A DNA stretch of 64,000 bases from Muscardinus avellanarius (GCA_963383645.1 OY726565.1:30002034-30066033); one strand, 5' to 3'; counted from the first letter of the stretch, positions 12,525 to 22,605 are shown. The notes: generated from the letters alone by a model not told the origin. Numbers and translations are program-made.

Positions 12525-12728
12525 CAACCCAGGCTTTGGAGTTAAGGAGATATGTGTTTGAATACAGACTCTGACATTTACTAGCAGATTACATAATCTC
12601 AGTTTAGTTTTGATACCATCACCTATAAAATAAGAATGAAAACAAAATGTCTCACAGAGATGTAATGAGTAGGGTTTAGCACCATACCTGGTTTGACCTA
12701 AAGAAGTTTGGTAAATCAGTAGCATCCG
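12525..12728 (+). mobile_element. MIR, nearly full length
   Basis: MIR words appear in order: ggctttggagttaaggagat, acagactctgacatttactagc, tataaaataagaatgaa, gatgtaatgag, tagcaccatacctgg and a diverged end near gtaaatcagtagc. The element is ancient and substitution-rich but its order is intact. Confidence 0.85.
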
Positions 12729-12763
12729 TGGCGATAGCAGCAATAGCAGAAGTCAGTAGTTGT

Positions 12764-12797
12764 AGAAAGTGGTGGTGGTGATGGTGGTGGTGGAAGC
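12764..12797 (+). repeat. (GTG)n-like microsatellite
   Basis: An imperfect run of gtg units with one gat interruption, just 3' of the MIR. Confidence 0.85.
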
Positions 12798-13174
12798 ACC
12801 ATTTGGAGAAATAGTGGTAATCACCACTGGCACTGGTGTTGGAAAGTATATAAAACAGAGTTGGTTTTATTCTTGTGTTGAGACAATGTAGGGAATATCA
12901 TAAACAAATCTACTTTAAAGAGAGGAACTCAGAAAGCTGTGTAGAGCTATTACGGTCTATGACTGAGGAGATGGGATTGAATATGGGCTAAAGTTGTCAG
13001 AAAAGAGATTTGAAAAGAAAAAATATTGGTTACTGATTAGACATGATTTGTTGGACAGATTTGTAGCATACACTAAGTGGGAATTTCAGCTTGTTGTATT
13101 TAAATTGGAGAAATCAGCAACAAGTTCTAGGTGTTAATGATAGCTGAAATGCATGCCTTAGACAATGGCATTTT

Positions 13175-13398
13175 CTTTCTTTGTACTGAGGACTGAAGCC
13201 AGAGATACTCTACAATTATATTCCAAGACTTTTCTCCCTCCTTCCTCCCTCCCTCTCTTCCTTTCTCCTTCTTTCTTTTTTATATTTTAAGACAGAGTCT
13301 CACCAAGTTGCCCAGGCTGACCTCAAAGATGCAATCCACCTGCTTCAGGCTCCTGAGTATCTGAGATAACAGGCATTTGCCATTGCACTGGGCATCAT
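13175..13398 (-). mobile_element. Dimeric B1-ID SINE with polypyrimidine linker
   Basis: The linker between the two arms has been replaced or expanded into a C/T-only tract (about 13228-13280). A perfect 11-bp TSD, aatggcatttt, lies at 13164-13174 and 13399-13409, showing that the whole unit, tract included, lies within one insertion. Confidence 0.88.
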
Positions 13399-13409
13399 AA
13401 TGGCATTTT

Positions 13410-13984
13410 GATATCCTTAGGTTCATGAGTAGAGGAATATTGAACACTGCTGAGTATTCTAAGAATACTTCAGGTGCGACCAAAGGAGAGACTGTAAGTT
13501 CTGAAACAACCTTGATTGACACTGAAGACTTCATATCTATATTTGTAAGTACTTCTAGAAATATACTTACCTACATTAAAAAAAATCCATCAGGCAGAAT
13601 GTCCGATCTGGCCACTCTATCCTTGGCTCATTGATAAGGAAAGAAAGTTAGAAAACTCAATTCAATTCAATTACCTGTTCAAGCAATACAAGTAGTCAAT
13701 TATGTTGAAACCTCTGCATTTTAATTCTTCATATATTATTAAAACATGCAATTTTAAGTTATTTTATTGCTTTTGTTACCATTTTCTTTGCTTTAGTTTG
13801 AAAAAAAGGTATGTAAGTTTTGTAAAATCTAGAGTCTTTACTTTTTCAGTTATCTTAACCATTCCTTTATCCTGACTCTTTCTACCAACACATAGACACC
13901 CCCACACACATTTTTTTTTCTACTTTACCTGCCTCCATGTGCTGGCAGGCACACTCTCCCACTCTTCTTTTTTTCTTACTTTTT
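13410..13984. other. AT-rich stretch, nothing recognised
   Basis: Unique-looking DNA. Overlapping open frames at 13280-13534 (minus) and 13425-13634 (plus) show no domain. Confidence 0.4.
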
Positions 13985-14195
13985 TTTAGTACTCTGGATG
14001 AAACCCACAGACATTCTACCTCTGAGCTACACTCCCCCTTTCCAGCCATATTTTTTATTCTTTATTTTGAAACAGGGTCTCACTGAGTTGCAAAGGGCCT
14101 TACTAAGTAGTCGCTGAGGCTGTCTGAGAACCATGATCTTCCTGTCTCAGCCTCCCAAATACTGGGATTACAAGGGTGCATCATCATGTCCAGCT
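13985..14195 (-). mobile_element. Dimeric B1-ID SINE
   Basis: Complete antisense order from a T-run through the tRNA-like arm, linker and 7SL-like arm ending atcatgtccagct. No clear TSD. Confidence 0.88.
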
Positions 14196-15057
14196 CATAT
14201 TCTCCTTTTTTCTTGCATCCTTATAGTTGACATTTTATCAATGTCCTCACTTCCATTTTTATCTATGAATCCACTTCATTTTGATTTAGACCACATTGCT
14301 TCTCTGCATGTTTTCACTGAAGCTAGCATAAGTCATTTTTTTCATTTGTTGCACACAGAGTAACATCTATAGGGTAGGTATCATAGACATCTAAATGAAT
14401 TGATACTGTGCTGGACCTCAGCACATGTGTGGTGTGGTAAGGAAAATTGCCTTCTCTTGGACTCTTAACTGGCTTCTCTTTGCATTCATAGCTGAGCTCT
14501 ATCCTTACTTTTTATGTCAAGTAGTTCAGCACATATATGTTAAGAGTCTACTATAATTTTAAGCATGTAAAGTGTGAATGGATTACATTTGACCTGCACC
14601 TTTGTGCAGTTAATCACTCCTCAAAACTCTTCTCTCAGTCTTGTTTGGCTTCCTGCTTCCCCAGTCCTGCCTTTAGTGTATTTTGAGAGCACTGCTCAGA
14701 GGTGGGCTGGGATGACTGATACTTCTATGATTCTTGAGAAGAGATTTCTCAGATATACTAAGAGCGCTAGTATTTCTGTTCACAAGTAAACAAATGTGTA
14801 ACCAATTAACACACATGTAGAAGAGGTTGTTCATTATTCTGTTTAGTATTCTGTGTACCTCAGAGATCAAATAACCAAATTCAAGCAGAAGTTTTTGTTA
14901 GAGGTATCTCTAGCTCTAACATGCTACCAATGCAGAAGCTTTGTAACAAAGGAGATAGGAGAATGAGAAGGTATCACTGGGTGCATCAAGTAATTTAATG
15001 TAAATGAACAGATTAGAGGCTTAGTAATTATATTACTCATTATTATATAACCAGATT
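14196..15057. other. Unique-looking stretch, nothing recognised
   Basis: No repeat family or exon that I can name. Frames at 14574-14789 (plus) and 14673-14870 (minus) overlap each other and look like chance. Confidence 0.4.
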
Positions 15058-15096
<39 letters not shown>

Positions 15097-15183
15097 TTGG
15101 TACTGGGGATTGAACTCAGGGGCATTCTACCTCTGAGCTACAACCCCAGCCCTATTTTATTTTATTTTTTAATTTATGTATTT
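15058..15183 (-). mobile_element. Outer dimeric SINE, tRNA-like arm side
   Basis: A (TTTA)n tract at about 15058-15098 precedes a well-kept tRNA-like arm. The matching 7SL-like arm is displaced to 15404-15540 by the SINE inserted at 15184-15403. Confidence 0.82.
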
Positions 15184-15403
15184 ATTTATTTTCTTATTTT
15201 TTTGTGGTACTGGGAATTGAACCCAGGAGCATTGTACCTCTGAGATATATAACCAGTCATATTTTTTATTCTTATTTTGAAACAGGGTCTCACTAAGTTG
15301 CAGAGGGCCTCGATAAATAGCTGAGGCTGGCCAGGAACCTGTGATCCTCTAGTCTCAGCTTCCCAAGTACTGAGATTATAAGGGTACTCCACTATGCCCA
15401 GCT
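15184..15403 (-). mobile_element. Inner dimeric SINE nested in another
   Basis: A complete dimer, both arms present and in order, lies in the A/T linker of the surrounding SINE. It is the younger of the two. Confidence 0.82.
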
Positions 15404-15540
15404 CAATCTTATTTTTATTTAGAAATATGATCTCATTGAGTTGATGAGAGTCTCACTACTTGCTGAGGCTGTACCTAAACAACCTTATGTCTCAGCCTCC
15501 TTAGTACTGAGATGACAGGCATGTGCCCCCACTCCCTACT
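15404..15540 (-). mobile_element. Outer dimeric SINE, 7SL-like arm side
   Basis: Resumes with linker sequence (atttttatttagaaatatgatctc) and runs through a diverged 7SL-like arm to a final catgtgcccccactccc. Confidence 0.78.
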
Positions 15541-15553
15541 CTATCACTAGGTG

Positions 15554-15765
15554 GTTTTTTTTTTTTTTTTTTTTTTTGCTTTTTTTGTCATAATGGGGAT
15601 GAAACCCAAGTGTTTTCTACCTCTGGGCTATACTCCCAGACCTATTTTATATTTTATTTGGAAACAGGGTCTCAGTTGCTGAGAGCATCACTAAATAGCT
15701 AAGGTTGGCTTCAAACCTGCGAGATCTCCTGATTGAGCCTCCCAAGTACTGGGATTATGAGCATC
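15554..15765 (-). mobile_element. Dimeric B1-ID SINE
   Basis: A T-run of about 23 bases, then both arms; the linker reads attttatatttta, the form seen with the fold-back subfamily. The far end after gggattatgagcat is diverged. Confidence 0.84.
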
Positions 15766-15794
15766 TGTGTCCTAGGTTTCCTTTTTCTTCTTCT

Positions 15795-16075
15795 GCCTCT
15801 GATGCTTTTCCTACCAGTTCCACATGATTGGCTTCTATTGTCCTTACTACCTCAGCTCAAGTGTCATTCCCGAGAGGCACTACCTAACCACCATACTTGT
15901 GATGGCTCACAGCCTCCTAGCCAGCATCTCTCCTTCCCAACAAGCAGCTCAGTATAACACACACAGCTGCCTCTCTACTCAGAATGGATTGTGAGGAGTG
16001 TTTTTGCATTGCTGTCTCCTCAGTGCCTGGCACATGATAGGACGTTAAGTAATAATGTTGAGTGAGTGAATTCGA
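15795..16075 (+). mobile_element. L2 3'-region fragment
   Basis: The words cctcagctcaagtgtcattc and gaggcactacctaaccacc, then cctcagtgcctggcacatgat, match the usual order of the L2 3' end. Ancient and diverged; the frames on the minus strand here are shadows. Confidence 0.75.
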
Positions 16076-16744
16076 GAATGCAAATGCAAACCAACTACTA
16101 ACTTCAGCCAAGTTTCCTTCATGTATGAAGATACCAGAGAAACTTTCAGAAGCATTGAAGAACTCAGGAGAAAGATAACATTTTCTTGAAACGTGAGAAC
16201 AAAGATGCATACAAACAAATAAAATTGACAATGATAGAAAACCAAACAAAGTATAAATTTAGCCAGGAATTCTGAAATGGAGAAGTGATAGCAAAACAGA
16301 CTCTGTTTTAGATTAGTACCAAGGCAAAACAATTGTAGAAATGATTAAACAAAAGAATATAATCTCTCTATGCTTATTGTTATAAAATTTAAAATAGCAC
16401 AAAATCAAAGAGAATCGGAGGTGGGGAGAGAAGAAATGGCAGAAAGCTGATGTGTGGCATTTTCTCATCTTTTCAGAAGGGTAGTTAACTTATTCTATTG
16501 TTGAAACCACCACCATGCCTGGCTTTGAAACATTTAACTTAAAAAAAAAGTCACTCATTTTCAAATGTTTCATAGTGTTTTTAAATAGTTTAAGAAACAT
16601 CTTCTTGATGAGTTTACATTTTGTTTGAAGAAAAAAATTATGTGAAGTTTAACAAATTTCTTTGCTAATTTTTCTTTGGTTAATTTAAAATAAAGTTCAG
16701 TATTACTTATAGAAGAAGAATGTATCTTGTGATTCTCTTTTTTT
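16076..16744. other. AT-rich stretch with one SINE scrap
   Basis: At 16504-16525 the words accaccaccatgcctggct match the end of a minus-strand dimeric SINE, with no other SINE part nearby. The rest is not recognised. Confidence 0.4.
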
Positions 16745-16764
16745 TTAAAATGTATGTCATAGCT

Positions 16765-16802
16765 GCCCAGCTAGCTTAGTCGGCAGAGCATGAGACTCTT
16801 AA
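16765..16802 (+). pseudogene. Retroposed 5' half of tRNA-Lys(CTT)
   Basis: These bases match the 5' half of tRNA-Lys with anticodon CTT: acceptor strand GCCCAGC, D-arm words AGCTTAGTCGGCAGAGC, and anticodon-arm TGAGACTCTTAA. I count about three transitions from the usual vertebrate gene (from memory). The match stops at the anticodon loop; the 3' half is absent. Flanking direct repeats, aaaatgtatgtca (16747-16759) and aaaatatatgtca (16801-16813), differ at one base and start at a TT/AAAA site, the L1 endonuclease preference. The insert, about 41 bp (16760-16800), has no poly(A) tail. It cannot make a functional tRNA. It is best read as a tailless retropseudogene of a tRNA half or of a partly copied tRNA. 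Confidence 0.85.
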
Positions 16803-16813
16803 AATATATGTCA

Positions 16814-17409
16814 CATTTTATATAACCTAATATTTGCTATACATTATGAGTGATATAAATTGTAGCTATTTCTTGGCTATCACAAATATATGTCATTTTT
16901 ATAAAATAATAAAACCATCCATTCAAAAATATTTCAGCATTACATTTCTGAAAGTAATAACGAAATAGTTGAAAATCTTGGTTGTTTAAATTTAATAGAC
17001 AAAACAAATACTTCTTTTAAAAAATCATATGTTTTTTGCTTATAGAGTTTATATTTTTTCCAGTAGTATTTAACTGATTTGATAATATTCTAAAAACATT
17101 ACCTAATTTTTTAGAAATATACAAAAATGATCCTATAGTCATGTGTATCATCAATATTTTTGTCTCTATAATAAGTCTAAATAAATATAATTTTTATCTA
17201 AATTTTTATTTCCAAAATGAAATGAAATTTCTGCCATATCATTTTCTTCCTTATCAGACTTCAGGAAAAGAAAAGATATTATCTACTGAAAAATAATCTA
17301 AAGAAGAGAAAATTGAAATAGAAATAGAGTTTACAGTAGGTCTCATTTGTAATGGGCTTTAGTATAAAATATGGGATTAATACTTGAGAAAATCTTTGTG
17401 CTATTAAAT

Positions 17410-17410
<1 letters not shown>
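16814..17410. other. AT-rich stretch, nothing recognised
   Basis: Very AT-rich with no repeat family that I can name. Confidence 0.4.

Positions 17411-17458
<48 letters not shown>
17411..17458 (+). repeat. (GT)24 microsatellite
   Basis: A perfect dinucleotide run directly abutting the tRNA-like arm of the next SINE, so it lies where the SINE's A-rich 3' tail should be. Confidence 0.98.
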
Positions 17459-17462
<4 letters not shown>

Positions 17463-17650
17463 GGAGATTGAACCCAGGGCCATTCCACTTCTAAGATACA
17501 CTTCAGTTTTATTTTATTTTTATTTGGAAACAGGGACTTGCTAAGTTGCTACGGTTCTCACTAAGTTGCTGAGGGTGGCCTTAAACCTGAGATCCTCTTG
17601 TCTCAGCCTCCTAAGTACTGGAATTACAGCTGTGTCCCACCACTCCCATC
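17459..17650 (-). mobile_element. Dimeric B1-ID SINE with (GT)n tail
   Basis: Both arms are present in antisense order; the tail is the (GT)n run to its left rather than a T-run. Confidence 0.88.
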
Positions 17651-18164
17651 CATCAAATGTTTTTCCAACAGTGATACAAAATGTCATTTATTAAACAACA
17701 CACTAGCTGAAAAATAAAGATGGTAGAAAGTTATAACTAGTGAAAGAGAGATTACACTTTTACACTTTTTCTACTCTGAGTTCCTTGGATAAGAGAACAT
17801 TTTGTTCTTGATATGCATTTTAAAATCCTGGCAATCATTCTTTTATGGGCAATATGCCAATATTCAAACATATTATGGAATTGGAGCACTCTCCAAAGCA
17901 ACAGATTCCTTTAAACCATTATGTTTTTCAAAAGAGATTAGCCTTTTCACAGTGCCCTATTTGGCTCTGAATATAGGAAAAAAAAAAAAAAAAAGAACAG
18001 AGTTTAAGACAACTGATTTGATGTACCTGTTAAAGCCAAAGATGGTCCCCTGCCCATGCGGCTCACCATCAGATTGTTAATCTTGTGCCTGAAATTTTCC
18101 TTTTGCTTCTCATGACTTTTTCAATGAAGCCAAATCCCCTAACAGAATGCACAGAGCTCACACT
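17651..18164. other. AT-rich stretch, nothing recognised
   Basis: Contains an A-run of 18 at about 17978-17995. No gene signal. Confidence 0.4.
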
Positions 18165-18420
18165 AGCCGGCCCCTGCCCACATCCTCTCTCACAGCCTGC
18201 TCCCCTAGACCACCGCTCCATGGGCTCCTTCTTCTTCCACTGTGCTCAACCTTGATCCCACCTCTGGGTGTTCTTGCCTCTGGGCTCTTCACCTCAGCTT
18301 GGAGCACTTCCCCTCAGGTTTCCGCATGCCTATCTGCTTTTTTTATTTCTGCCTTGGGATCAAATGCATCTCCTCAGGTATGACATTCTGATTGCTCTAT
18401 CTAAAATATCAACTTCCAAA
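18165..18420 (+). mobile_element. L2 fragment, left part
   Basis: Words such as tgggtgttcttgcctctggg, ttggagcacttcccctcagg and caaatgcatctcctcagg follow the order of the L2 3' region, ending at ctatctaaaatatcaac. It resumes after the SINE. Confidence 0.65.
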
Positions 18421-18461
18421 AAATAAAATAATAATAAAATAAAATAAAATATCAACTTCAA

Positions 18462-18646
18462 GCCAGGCGTAGTGTCGCACGCTTGTAATCCCCGCGCTTG
18501 GGAGGCAGAGACAGGAGGATCGCGCAGGCTTGAAGCCAGCCACGTTGGTTTAAGAGACCCTGTTTCCAAATAAAATATAAAATAGGTCTGGGAGTATAGC
18601 TCAGAGGTGGAAGGTCCCTGGGTTCCATCCCCAGTACCACCAAAAA

Positions 18647-18680
<34 letters not shown>
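18462..18680 (+). mobile_element. Dimeric B1-ID SINE inside L2
   Basis: A clean plus-strand copy: gccaggcgtagtgtcgcacg start, 7SL-like arm, linker, tRNA-like arm ending ccccagtaccacc, then an (AAAT)n tail of about 40 bases. The word aaatatcaact flanks it at 18448 and 18681 as the TSD. A third copy of that word lies at 18404. Confidence 0.94.
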
Positions 18681-18681
<1 letters not shown>

Positions 18682-18760
18682 AATATCAACTCCAGTCATC
18701 CTCATTACCTATGACCCATCTTTATTTTCTTTATAATCTTGAAAGTGAAACATTGAATAT
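18681..18760 (+). mobile_element. L2 fragment, right part
   Basis: tcctcattacctatgacccatctttattttctttataatctt continues the L2 order interrupted by the SINE. Confidence 0.55.
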
Positions 18761-18764
18761 AGAG

Positions 18765-19125
18765 CTTGGAGAAATTGCGAAGAAGGAAAGCACCAACCAG
18801 GTTATTAACAACAGCTTTAATCAAGAACCCGACACCTTTGGGGAGTCAGCCAGCCATGGAGGAAGGAACCTATGAGCCACACATCCAGAGAGTAGCACAT
18901 AGACCCAGTTGGCTGGCTGAGTCATGTGGCAGATCGGAAGTACCAATGTTTTATAGGCATGCCGATTCTCTCGCAACATCTGTAGTCTTGAGACCTCTGG
19001 AGTCTGCCTCGGGATGCCTGGAGTCTCGAATCACCTGATTCTGATGGTATCTCAGCTTCTGGCTTCCAGAGTTCCGCCTCCTTGTCCCTACTGTGGGGTC
19101 ACATGGGGGGGACCTGGCCTATCAG
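18765..19125 (-). mobile_element. Possible solo LTR
   Basis: On the minus strand this GC-richer block shows LTR-like spacing: a TATAAAA box (plus-strand ttttatagg, 18949-18957), then about 150 bases later ATTAAA (plus-strand tttaat, near 18812) followed by T/G-rich sequence. No internal retroviral region adjoins it and no clear TSD was found. I cannot name a family; an unclassified unique block remains possible. Confidence 0.4.
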
Positions 19126-19366
19126 AAAGCTATTTGAAATATTATAATATTATATGATATTAAGAGTTGTCGACTTGTATTCATTCTATCTTTCACTTAC
19201 TAAAATGGCAGCTCCAATGAGAATGGAGACATAGTATTTCCTTGGCTTGTCTGTGCGGTGAACAAATAAGTAAATTCATGGAAAGAGACAGAAAAGTCAA
19301 ACAATATCTATTGATTTCAAACTTAGAACATTCTCTGAAAATCTGGAACTTTCTCTGTGATGACAT

Positions 19367-19397
<31 letters not shown>

Positions 19398-19767
19398 CTG
19401 ATGTGTGTGTCTGTATGTGTGCTCATAAAATACTAGCTTTTAAATATATTTATGAAGCATATTTTCCCTTAATATAAATTTTATGTTTAAATTTACTGTT
19501 GTTTAATGCCCTTTAATTAACATAAAAATTCTTCCCTGACTGCATGTTTATTATTTATTCAAAAAATTTCACTATGCAATATATGTATCATTTCTACAAT
19601 TTTTAAATATGTTCATCACTTTAAAGAAAACAAATAATGTCCCAATTAATAAGTATTAAAGATTAAGAAAGAGTGAGATTGAAAGCAAAGGTTAAGAATG
19701 AAAATAAAAAAGAGAAACACAGAGAACCATTTATCTCCTCTCTTACTACATTTATACTTATAGATAA
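19126..19767. other. AT-rich stretch with a GAT repeat
   Basis: Only the trinucleotide repeat at 19367-19397 stands out. Confidence 0.45.
19367..19397 (+). repeat. (GAT)10 microsatellite
   Basis: About ten perfect gat units. Frames through it give poly-Asp or poly-Ser by chance. Confidence 0.95.
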
Positions 19768-20100
19768 ATAAAGTTGTCCCTCATTACCTGAAAAAATTAG
19801 TTCCATGAACCCCCTAGGATTCTTAATTTTACAAATGCTCAAGACCCTTATATAAAATGACATAGTACTTGCATATAACCTACATATCCTTCCATATACT
19901 TTAAATCATATCTAGATTATTTACAATACCTAACAACATAAATGTCAGGTTAATAGTTCTTCTTTTGTATATTTTAGGAAATAATGACAAGAAAAATGTC
20001 TGTATAGATTCAGTACAAATACAACTGTCTAAAGTATTTTTAATCACTTGTTGGTTGAATCCAGGGTTGCAGAACCCACAAACATGGAAGGCCAAATGTA
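19768..20100 (+). mobile_element. Tigger-type (TcMar) DNA transposon remnant
   Basis: The order gttgtccctcattacctg, aaatgctcaagacccttatataaaatg, gcatataacctacatatcc, actttaaatcatatctagatta, ggaaataatgacaagaaaa and ttggttgaatccagggttgcagaaccca matches a non-autonomous Tigger-type element. It ends in ggccaaatgta, roughly inverted to its start. Deep divergence is expected for the class. Confidence 0.8.
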
Positions 20101-20122
20101 CATATATACGTATATATGTACA
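20097..20122. repeat. Perfect 26-bp palindrome
   Basis: The 13-base half tgtacatatatac is followed at once by its exact reverse complement with no spacer. It overlaps the right end of the Tigger remnant. Confidence 0.97.
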
Positions 20123-20584
20123 TAAATGTACATATAAGAGCATAGTGAAATAAAATCATATGATTTAAGTAACACTGTGGAAACTAGTCTGAATTTTAAA
20201 ATATTCTTATATATCTAAAAAAATTGATATAGTAAAAGCATTTTATGGGAGAAAGAAAACAAATCACCTCCTTTTTTACATGAAATGTTATCCACACTTA
20301 GTGCAAAAATAATTACTAAATACATTTAATGTTGTTAGGAAAATATAACTGGTAACCCTGTATAGTTCTAAGTAATTAAACTAAAGTGGAAGAGATAAGT
20401 AACATTTATATGCAGTGATAAGCAACATTTATTAGTTGTAGCCCACTAATAAGACAGTTTCTTATTTTTTCACTCCATACTTTAAGTTGGGGAACTGAGA
20501 CCATTCATATTGAAGGAAGATACTAAAGAATCACAATTGAAATCAAAAATAGTCTCTCTAGTACTGATTCTTGTCCCTTTTTAT
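20123..20584. other. AT-rich stretch, nothing recognised
   Basis: No repeat family or gene signal that I can name. Confidence 0.4.
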
Positions 20585-20587
20585 TAT

Positions 20588-20624
20588 ATTATTAGTAGTA
20601 GTAGTATTATTATCATCATCATTA

Positions 20625-20667
<43 letters not shown>
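20588..20667 (+). repeat. Compound microsatellite, (TAG/ATT/ATC)n then (GT)n
   Basis: A trinucleotide-like tract (attagtagtagtagtatta) passes into about 19 GT units that lead directly into a SINE tRNA-like arm. Confidence 0.93.
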
Positions 20668-20671
<4 letters not shown>

Positions 20672-20864
20672 GAGGGTGGAATCCAGAGCCTTTTACCTCC
20701 AGGCTAGACTCCCAGTCCTATTTTATACTTTATTTGAAAACAGGGTCTCACTAAGTTGCTGAGAGCCTCACTAAGTAGCTGAGGCTGGCTTCAAACCTGT
20801 GTGATTCTCCTGTCTCAGCCTCCCAAACGCTGGAATTAGAAGTATGCACCACCATGCGTGGCTT
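20668..20864 (-). mobile_element. Dimeric B1-ID SINE with (GT)n tail
   Basis: Both arms present. It is the first of three same-orientation SINEs in a row up to 21236. Confidence 0.88.
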
Positions 20865-20865
20865 A

Positions 20866-21075
20866 TTTATTTTTTATTTTTTATTTTTTTGGTGGTACTA
20901 GGATACCTGGAAGCCCTTCTACCACCAGGCTACACTCCCAGACCTATTTCATATTTTATTTGGAAACGGGGTCTCCTAAGCCAGCACGCACGGCTGGCTT
21001 CGAACCTGCATGATCCTCCTGTCTCTGCCTCCCAAGCACGGGGATTACAAGCATGGTCCACCATGCCCAGCTCTG
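20866..21075 (-). mobile_element. Dimeric SINE, fold-back arm subfamily
   Basis: The tRNA-like arm reads gatacctggaagcccttctacc and the 7SL-like arm carries the insert cctaagccagcacgcacggctggcttcgaacc, features that separate this subfamily from the common one. Little decayed. Confidence 0.9.
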
Positions 21076-21092
21076 GCTTATTTTTTTATTTT

Positions 21093-21236
21093 TAAAATTT
21101 ATTTATTGATTGATTTATTGGTATTGGGGATTGAACTAGGGGGCATTCTACTTTAAAGCCATACCCCTAGACCTATTTTATTTTATTTTTTATGTCGAAA
21201 CAAGGTCACACTAAGTTGCAGAGGCCTCACTAATGA
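21093..21236 (-). mobile_element. Dimeric SINE, truncated
   Basis: The tRNA-like arm and linker are present, but the 7SL-like arm stops after gcagaggcctcactaa. Confidence 0.85.
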
Positions 21237-22228
21237 ATTTCATGTCTCTGCCTGTCCTTTTTTATAAAAACATGACCAACATATTGTATCATTTATGCTT
21301 CTGTCTCTCTCTGTCCTGTGAGCCTCCAACTGCACCCGGTTCCGCAGCTTCCACAAAAGTGGGGCTTTGCGTGAGATGCAGGCATTGCCTCCTTCCTATT
21401 GCCCGGATCTTGCTCTCTTCTGAGAACCCTGATTTTGTTATTATTTTTTTTAATCTGAATTTTGCCTCTCTGCCATGACAGAGTGCCACGTGAGAGGAAC
21501 TATTCACCTGTCTTTTTATCTCCACATTGCCCCTAGACATATGTGAGATCAGGATCATCTCCATGCCCGGCGGTCGCAGTAGGACTGGCTGACAGACCCA
21601 GCAAGAGTTTCCAGCTAATGGTAGGGTGGGGACGGCAGTCACAGTTAAACCTCAAGGTGATGAAATGAGAAAATTTAAAACTAAGCAACCATTACTATTA
21701 TTTGGGAAAACAGTAGCACACAGTTTAATTATTTCTTCTGATTATTGTGGGAGAAACTAGGTAGGGTCAGAAAATTGGGGAACATAAATGGGAGCTAGGC
21801 CTCAAGAAAAGATAGGATGAAGTCAAGCATAAACTAAGGAAAATGCAGTCAGATGGAGGCCAACTGAGTCAGCCAGGGCCCAGCAACAGCCAAGCTTGGG
21901 AGAGAGTGAGCTCTTCACTGGGTGCAAAGGTAGACGGAGCCAATTTACCAGGCATTTTGAGTCTCATTTTTTGCATCATCTTGTGGATTGTTCTTTGCTT
22001 TTTCCAAATGATAGTCTGAAGAGCTCTAGCATCTTACTCACCACATAGATGTACTGTACAAGAGGCTTCAGGGTGGAAGCCCAGAGCAGATCCTGCTTTG
22101 CATGGAATTCACGGGGCTCATTCTTGTTTGAGAACAAACACTACAGAGTAAACATTTATAAACATTTCCTTTAGCAGTTAGCCATCATATGTTGAACCTC
22201 TGTATGTTTAAAAAAAGCTAGATTTGCA

Positions 22229-22230
<2 letters not shown>
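21237..22230. other. GC-richer unique block, unidentified
   Basis: 21290-21640 is less AT-rich than its surroundings, with several CpGs, and matches no repeat I know. A 117-residue minus frame (21289-21642) has no recognisable domain or start context. The remainder to 22230 is plain unique DNA. Confidence 0.35.

Positions 22231-22272
<42 letters not shown>
22231..22272 (+). repeat. (GT)n microsatellite
   Basis: About 20 GT units followed by gtatgtgtc; not attached to a recognisable SINE. Confidence 0.97.
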
Positions 22273-22278
<6 letters not shown>

Positions 22279-22435
22279 CTACAGGGAGCTCTTGGAATCC
22301 CCAGAGCTATCAGTTATATGAAAAACATTGCTCTAGTTAATGAGAGGATCACAAAGAAATCTTATAACAACAATTGGACTTTTAGATGGTTAGCCAGTCA
22401 TTAAGACAGATAAGATAGATATAAAAAGGACTAGC

Positions 22436-22605
22436 GAGGTGGGCGTGGTAACTCTTGCCTGTACTCCTACTATTTGGGAGGCTGAGACAGGAGGATTGCA
22501 AGTTCAAGGATCAGCATAAAGAAACAAGACCGGGTTTCAAAATAAAAAGTAAAAAAGATGGCTGGAAGTATAGCTCACAGGATGCCCCTGAGTTCAATCC
22601 CCAGG

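Noticed and set aside
15058..15099. CRISPR-like regular array
   Set aside because: It is a (TTTA)n microsatellite at a SINE tail. No spaced direct repeats of CRISPR type were seen anywhere.
16765..16802. Functional tRNA gene
   Set aside because: Only the 5' half is present: no T-arm, no 3' acceptor strand, no B box.
18481..18700. CpG-containing stretch as a promoter island
   Set aside because: The CpGs belong to a young dimeric SINE.
19242..19436. Acidic-repeat protein from poly-Asp frame
   Set aside because: The Asp run is the (GAT)n microsatellite; flanks have no coding character.
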